A DNA stretch of 64,000 nucleotides, from contig QNQO01000672.1 of assembly GCA_003290165.1 (NCBI GenBank), positions 496,001-560,000 of the forward strand, in the 5' to 3' direction. This DNA is from Berberis thunbergii (lineage: Eukaryota > Streptophyta > Magnoliopsida > Ranunculales > Berberidaceae). Within the stretch, counting starts at the first letter, position 1. Each line of letters starts with the position of its first letter. The notes under the pieces were generated by a model. The model was not told the DNA's origin. It saw nothing but the letters and a program-made list of their open reading frames with translations, and searched no databases. Shown piece after piece: positions 59,119 through 64,000 of the stretch. Both the position numbers and the translations under genes were made by a program.

Positions 59119-59454
59119 ATGGCATTCACAACATATGTCGTCTATCGTGGTCGTAGACCCGGAGTATATCTGGATTGGCCAACATGTTTATCTTTGGTAT
59201 TAGGGTACCCCGGTGCTGTTTATAAGGGGTTTATGTCAGTTGTCGAAGCTGAAAGATCATATGGGATGTGGGTTCGCTCAGAAGACGCGAGAGAAAACCG
59301 GGAAGAATTAAACAACAACGAAGATGTCAAAGTTAACGATCAAGCCGCTCAAGCCAATGATCCTTGGACGTTTATGAGGGACTTAATCAACACTTTAATA
59401 ATAGTAATTAGTATTTTAATTGTACTAGTAATTCTTAAGTTCTTGATCGAATGA
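59119..59454 (+). CDS. Small viroplasmin-like (RNase H1 N-terminal) domain protein with C-terminal membrane anchor
   Basis: A clean 111-residue frame. The start MAFTTYVVYRG is chosen because a splice acceptor (AAATGCAG, ending 59116) lies two bases before the ATG region; the longer frame from 59089 would read through it. Residues 5-50 (YVVYRGRRPGVYLDWPTC, then GYPGAVYKGF and EAERSY) fit the viroplasmin/RNase H1 N-terminal fold, which binds RNA-DNA hybrids in RNase H1. No RNase H catalytic domain follows. After an acidic Asn-rich linker, residues 88-109 (LINTLIIVISILIVLVILKF) form one membrane helix, so a tail-anchored protein is likely. A strong donor (GAGAAG before GTAAGT, 57899) suggests a leader exon in 57540-57899. 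It may be a host gene or of transposon origin. Confidence 0.65.
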   Translation: MAFTTYVVYRGRRPGVYLDWPTCLSLVLGYPGAVYKGFMSVVEAERSYGMWVRSEDARENREELNNNEDVKVNDQAAQANDPWTFMRDLINTLIIVISILIVLVILKFLIE

Positions 59455-59689
59455 TGTAAAGATGTGTAATGTAATATGTACATAAAGTTATGATGGAACT
59501 TAGAGTTTCTTTGTTCATTTTGCTTTGTGTTATTTGGTTTTGAATGAAAAGGTGTTTGATGAAATTACGTGTGAATGAAAGGGTCTTACCTAAATGCACT
59601 TGTTTTGTATTGCACATAGTTGCCTAAGGGTTTTGATGGTTGATTAAATTTGATTTGTGTTAAATTATTTTTTGGTTGTTGATGGGGTT

Positions 59690-59845
59690 GTGCAGAAAAT
59701 TAGGACTGTGGAGTCTTAGTTCACAGAATTAGGTGATACTTCCCATTTTCAGCCTTAATTCTGACAGTTAGAAGGTTCAGAAAATTGTGACAAGTTGTTG
59801 GTGATGCTTCCCATTTTCAGCCTTAGTTCTGACAGTTACATCAGA
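59690..59845 (+). repeat. Small tandem duplication TTCCCATTTTCAGCCTTA
   Basis: GGTGATACTTCCCATTTTCA..TTCTGACAGTTA occurs at about 59732 and again at about 59800 with near identity, a unit of about 68 bp in the 3' flank of the viroplasmin-domain gene. Confidence 0.75.
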
Positions 59846-60619
59846 ATCTGAAGAGAAATTAGTTAGCAACATTGTTTGTTTGTCTTGTTTTATGTAGCTA
59901 GGGCAGACTTAAACCTATACTACCCTAGTTATTGGGGGATTTATAAACAGATGGCCTGACATGAATATTTGGTTTTGTAATTAGCGTAGCAGTGCAAGTT
60001 GCACTCATCCTGAACAAGTGTGTCAAAACTTAGTGTTTCTTAGGAAGCTCTTCTCTATGAGGAATTATCAACCATTTTGGTTTTCCTCTTTCAAATGCAA
60101 TTTTGAGGTAATCAGGATGAGATAAAATAAGTTCAAATCAAAATCATTCGACAGAAAGCTAGGCTGGAAGTTTACAAAAATAATCCCTATAGATTGTCAA
60201 GTCATCATCTTCATTATACAACTTATAATTGGTTGTGGTGTGAGCAGGCTTGATGACACTTGTTGAGTGGTCTTCTGGTGGTACTTTATGTAGCACTCGG
60301 CATCTAATAATATCATGCATGAAAGAGCAATTGTTTTTTTTCCTCTTCAAGTTCATCATGTCATATAGTGGCAACAAGTTAGAGTTTGTAGTGAAGATTC
60401 TTTTAAAAATAGTTAAATGGTTGAAATAAAAATGAAACTTGTTTTGATGATTGATTGATTTTTTATGAATTATATAAGATCACAAGGCTGTGCTTTAGGG
60501 AACATATGCACTGCATATATCATATGGAAAATATGATTGATGTTTTATGCATTTTAATTGTTGGTAGCAAGCAGATGTAATGACTTGGAGTTGTTTATCT
60601 CTGTCTTAGTAAACTTGAA
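59846..60619. other. AT-rich stretch with one unexplained minus-strand frame
   Basis: A 72-codon minus-strand frame at 60159-60377 (RVLHKVPPEDHSTSVIKPAH, NEDDDLTIYRDYF) has coding-like composition but no family that I recognise and no clear splice context. Confidence 0.3.
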
Positions 60620-60639
60620 TGGTACTTTTTGTTTTGTGA

Positions 60640-61115
60640 CTCCAATGTGTTACTCGATATTAAACAAATCTGACAGAATTTTCGAGCATCAAATCACTTA
60701 ACTTCGATATCAAACAAATCTATAGCATCTTTAGCATCAAATTTTCAGCAAATTGAACCACTTAACTTCGATATCAAACTTTCAAAGTCTGACAGAATTT
60801 ACAAAGTTTCAGCAAATTCAACCACTTAACCACTTAGCATCAAATTTTCAGCAAATTCAACCACTTAACAAAGTTTGACAAAATCTACAAAGTTTTCAGC
60901 AAATTCAACCACTTAACTTCAGCAAATTTCAGCAATTCACATTGTTTTCATCATTCATTTTTAGCATTCATTTTCAACATTCAGCATTCACAGAGTTTTC
61001 AGCATCTTCATTTTTCATCATTTAGCATCTTCACTGCTTAAACTCATCATTTTCAGCATCTTCACAACATTTTAATTTTCAACAACTCATCATTTTCAGC
61101 AACTCATCTTGAACG
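60640..61115 (+). repeat. Degenerate TTCAGCAAATTCAACCACTT repeat field
   Basis: Many scrambled copies of CAGCAAATTCAACCACTTAA, TTCGATATCAAAC and TTTTCAGCATC. The units vary from 20 to 45 bp, so it looks like nested slippage of a simple motif. No coding. Confidence 0.7.
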
Positions 61116-61545
61116 TGGTGGCTGCAAAATATATATAATTGCACTGCAAAAATAACAACAATACTAAGAAATAGTGTGACCCCTTGGTTTATATACCTGT
61201 GACATCAATGAAAAATATTGATCCATGAATGAGATTGGAATACCAGATTGTGACCCCATTGTTTCATCCTTCAAGTTGATAAATACAAATCATAAGTGAA
61301 CAATCATAAGTGATAGTACGCGTCAGTAAATATATTAAATGCAAACCTGTGTATTTGGATTTAATGAATGAGGTGTCAAATATTCTGACCCTTCAATTCC
61401 AATCTAGGAACAACCCTACAAATGGCGTGTACATAAAATTTAATATTCTAGACTTAAGAAATTAAATATTCATAAAAAAACATATTGCAAAACATACCAC
61501 ATTCTTCTCAAGAGCCTGATATTTTTTTGTTTGTTTTTTTTTCTT

Positions 61546-62725
61546 CTATATCTTTTTACAAAAAATTTTGACTGTGGATTGCATCCTTGGATTAGATCCT
61601 CGGCCTTTGCTACGAACTGGTAATGGACTATGAATCTTGGATTGCATTCCAGAACTAATAGTATTGGAGCCAATTCCAAATAACCCATGTGAATCAACAT
61701 CCTCATCACCATCATCAGTTTTGAGTTGCTCCATTTTCAAAGTGATCCATTCATGAACTTGGCATGTCTTCTTTTCATCCTCAGCGGCGTAGTCGGCCAT
61801 TTCATTGAAGTGACTGCACATCTTGTCAAACCTTTGATTTTCAGGCTTCATTCTCCAATTTGAATAAACAATCTTAACCTTTGTATGCGCCCTCTTCACA
61901 TCTTTCCTCCAGATCCGAAGAACATATTTATCTGGTATAGCATGAATATCTCTTTCAAACAATACTTTCAATACATGTCTGCATAAGATCCCCTTGAACT
62001 CAATAAATTGGCAATTACACTTGATATTAAAGTCGGCAACGTTAAAATATACTATATAATTGACTGAATGTTGTTTATCTCCTATCACCAAGCCTTGTCT
62101 AACAGTGTATACCTCAAAGCCACTCTCATCTGTAACTTCACTACGAATTGTACAACATATATTCCCTGATATCTCTTCTTGGAACTCCTTAAATTGTTTT
62201 GTGCTATAGGCAGTTTGAAAAGTTTTCTCTATTGCATAAGGAGTAATGCAAGGGATCTGTAGGTTAAATGATTTAAAGTCCACTTCAGATTCCTTTTGAA
62301 CCTTACTTCGTAGTGCATTCTCATATTGTTCAATGAATTACTTCAAAGCGGTCTTCGAATTTACATAACCATCAAAAAATGCATTCATGATTTCACTCAT
62401 TTGAGTTGAAGACATCCCCGCCTAGAAAGTAGATCTTTGATATGTTGGCACCCAACGCATTTTTTCAAGATATAATCCTTTCAACCAATCATTTTCTTGC
62501 AGACAATATTTCTCAATGAAACCATGCCAATTTACTTCAAACTCTTCATGAGACAAGGAATCGTAAACTGCTCTTTGCATTGCAAACTTTATTGCCTCAT
62601 ATTGATTGCAACCGGACAACTTTTCAGGCAACTTCTTCATAATATGCCACAAGCACCATCTGTGTCGTGTGTTGGGAAATACAATTTCAATGACCCTCTT
62701 CATTGCCCTATCTTGATCAGTGATT
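61546..62725 (-). pseudogene. FAR1-related (FRS) / MULE transposase-derived gene, truncated
   Basis: Read right to left. The DDE-domain part at 62422-62725 reads ITDQDRAMKRVIEIVFPNTR, HRWCLWHIMKKLPEKL and RWVPTYQRSTF. After a TAG it continues AGMSSTQMSEIMNAFFDGYV; a TAA then precedes FIEQYENAL. The open part 61546-62283 holds the SWIM zinc finger CNCQFIEFKGILCRHVLKVL and a tail with SKGRGSNPRMQS. This order is that of FAR1/FHY3-family transcription factors and their MULE ancestors. The N-terminal half is missing because a CACTA end begins at 62726 inside the DDE core. The two stops and the truncation make it dead. Confidence 0.88.
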
Positions 62726-62865
62726 CACAAAACCAAAAGGCCTGTTTAGCTACAGGGAAATGGCCACGGCTCTAAACAGTTGGTTTATTTGCCACGTCCA
62801 AAAACCGTGGCTATAATGACCAACGGTTTAAAATCGTGGCTAAAAAAATAAAAATCATGGGTATA
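62726..62865 (+). mobile_element. CACTA left end, same family as 9756, interrupted
   Basis: CACAAAACCAAAAGGCCTGT then TTAGCTAC and GGCCACGGCTCTAAACAGTT match the first 70 bases at 9756 (CACTACACTAAAAGGCC). Two of the terminal bases are mutated. Only about 140 bases remain before a second CACTA end. It has cut the FAR1-related gene. Confidence 0.75.
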
Positions 62866-63000
62866 CACTACACCAAAAGGGTTGCCACGACAAAAATCGT
62901 GGCTATAAGCTTTTCACGTGTCTGTGTGGAGGCACTACAACGCTATGAAAGTCGCGGGGAAAACTAAAATTCACGCGGCTTGATTCCCTCCCTTTTGTAG
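62866..63000 (+). mobile_element. Second CACTA left end with subterminal repeats
   Basis: CACTACACCAAAAGGGTTGC is an intact CACTA terminus, followed by GCCACGACAAAAATCGTGGC (palindromic unit). GAGGCACTACAACGC and GTCGCGGGG resemble the subterminal zone at 28740-28790. The element continues right, out of the window. Confidence 0.7.
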
Positions 63001-63526
63001 AAGAGAACAACAGTGTGGTTTCGATGAATGAAGTGAAATCTGAACAAGTTAAGTCGAAAGAAGTCGTAAAATCTGAACAACGGTTAAGACTCTTCCACCA
63101 TTAGAGTCACTTCCAAGGAGTGAACCAGTTGGTGGGTATATCTTTGTTTGCAATAATGATACCATGCAAGAAAACTTGAAGAGGCAACTCTTTGGTAAGC
63201 TTCCCCCAATTTCCTTTGCTTTTTGTTGTTCAAGTTCTATTCTTTTTTAAATTTATTGATATTTGTTAATTGATTTGAGTGATCATTTGAATTTGATTTG
63301 ATGTTTTGATCCATGGGTTGATGGTTTATTGAATTTTGGAAATTGGGTTTTATTGATTAATGGGTAAGCATGATTTGTGGATACATCTGATATGATATTG
63401 TGTTATTTGTGATTTTGATTTTTCAGGGCTCCTTCAAGGTACAGGGATTCAGTGAGGCAAATAACACCAGGATTGCCTCTTTTCCTTTACAACTACTCCA
63501 CTCACCAACTCCATGGAATTTTTGAG
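63001..63526 (+). pseudogene. DCD-domain (NRP-like) gene fragment with two frameshifts
   Basis: Exon 63001-63194 follows TTTTGTAG and reads ENNSVVSMNEVKSEQVKSKE. Then, one base out of frame, it reads KTLPPLESLPRSEPVGGYIF and VCNNDTMQENLKRQLFG before GTAAGC. Exon 63427-63526 follows TTTTTCAG and reads RYRDSVRQITPGLPLFLYNY and STHQLHGIFE before GTTTGT. This is the N-terminal half of the DCD (development and cell death) domain of stress-responsive N-rich proteins. Two single-base deletions (CGGTTAAG for an expected CGGTTTAAG near 63085; CTCCTTC near 63430) break the frame. It starts 135 bases inside a CACTA end, so it may be captured. The rest lies beyond the window. Confidence 0.88.
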
Positions 63527-64000
63527 GTTTGTGGTCTCTTTCCTTGTTTGTAAGTTTTCTACTTTGTGAATTGATGTAGATACTAGATACTAAAGTTTAG
63601 TGTTGAAGTGAAGTACATATCTGTGGTTTAGTGGATAATTTTCACTTCAAGGGATAATCTGATTGATTTATCATTGTTGCCCTTGTTTAATGATACTGCA
63701 AATGAAGAAATTTAAGATATGTGAGGTATATTGCCTAATATACATATTTGAAGCATGCTTAGATCAATAAAGGATGTTGGATGTCAAGGGTAGTAGAATG
63801 ATACTACAAACCTTTTTCTCATTCATTCATAGTTGTTTCCCCTACAAAAGGAATCATTCAGATCTATTTTTTAACCTGCAAATTTTTTTGGGGGCACAAA
63901 ACATCTAGGTTTAGATAAGCACTTCTGATCTGAAGGGTATTTTCACAATTGAAAGCTTGTATGTGTTCTTGGCAGCTAGCCTACATTCTTCATATGCAGT
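63527..64000 (+). other. Intron-like DNA downstream of the DCD exons
   Basis: AT-rich DNA. GCAGCTAGC at about 63975 could correspond to the AAS residues that follow GIFE in DCD proteins, but the exon border is not clear. Confidence 0.35.

Noticed and set aside
1..64000. tRNA, rRNA, organelle inserts or viral integrations
   Set aside because: No cloverleaf-like gene, rRNA segment, plastid or mitochondrial gene, or full viral gene set was noticed by reading; a tRNA and organelle search would settle it.

Overview
The window reads as nuclear DNA of a flowering plant, most likely a eudicot. Introns have GT..AG borders, the DNA is AT-rich, and most of the length is transposable elements of plant families (CACTA/En-Spm, MULE/FAR1, hAT, Ty3/gypsy, TRIM, RTE LINE). 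The intact-looking host genes are few: a three-exon gene for a conserved plant protein of unknown function (minus strand, 5432-6231), an uninterrupted cyclophilin (minus, 29678-30202) and a small ORF with a viroplasmin-like (RNase H1 N-terminal) domain plus a C-terminal membrane segment (plus, 59119-59454). The species cannot be named from the sequence alone.

Layout. 1-2285: 5' part (LTR, primer site, gag) of a minus-strand Ty3/gypsy element that runs off the left edge. 2286-7170: AT-rich DNA and the unknown-function gene with its leader intron and TATA box. 7669-9755: decayed MULE transposase cut off by a CACTA end. 9756-28850: a CACTA-like element about 19 kb long with palindromic subterminal repeats at both ends, decayed TNP2 and Transposase_24 genes, and exon-sized pieces of at least six unrelated host genes (MBF1, an amidase, a GH3 beta-glucosidase, clathrin heavy chain, an NPH3-type BTB protein, a 2-phosphoglycerate-kinase-like P-loop protein), all in transposase orientation and mostly keeping splice borders. 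An RTE LINE tail sits in its right end with a 12-bp target duplication. 28851-30735: cyclophilin flanked by short palindromic repeat debris. 30820-35230: decayed Athila-type gypsy, split by a 1,476-bp hAT element that carries an (AAAACC)n array.

35361-45242 and 48808-57000 hold two related minus-strand gypsy elements with the same unusual plan: gag (plus protease in the first), no reverse transcriptase or integrase seen, a tandem array, and a long ORF in antisense next to the 3' LTR. The second has both LTRs and contains a complete TRIM (54473-55292) with an ATTTT target duplication. 57010-61130 holds a retroelement scrap, minisatellites and the viroplasmin-domain gene. 61546-62725 is a FAR1-related pseudogene cut by a CACTA end of the same family as the 9.8-kb one. 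A further CACTA end at 62866 leads, 135 bp later, into two exons of a DCD-domain (NRP-like) gene with two one-base deletions.

The window is mainly a record of nested insertion and of repeated exon capture by one CACTA family.
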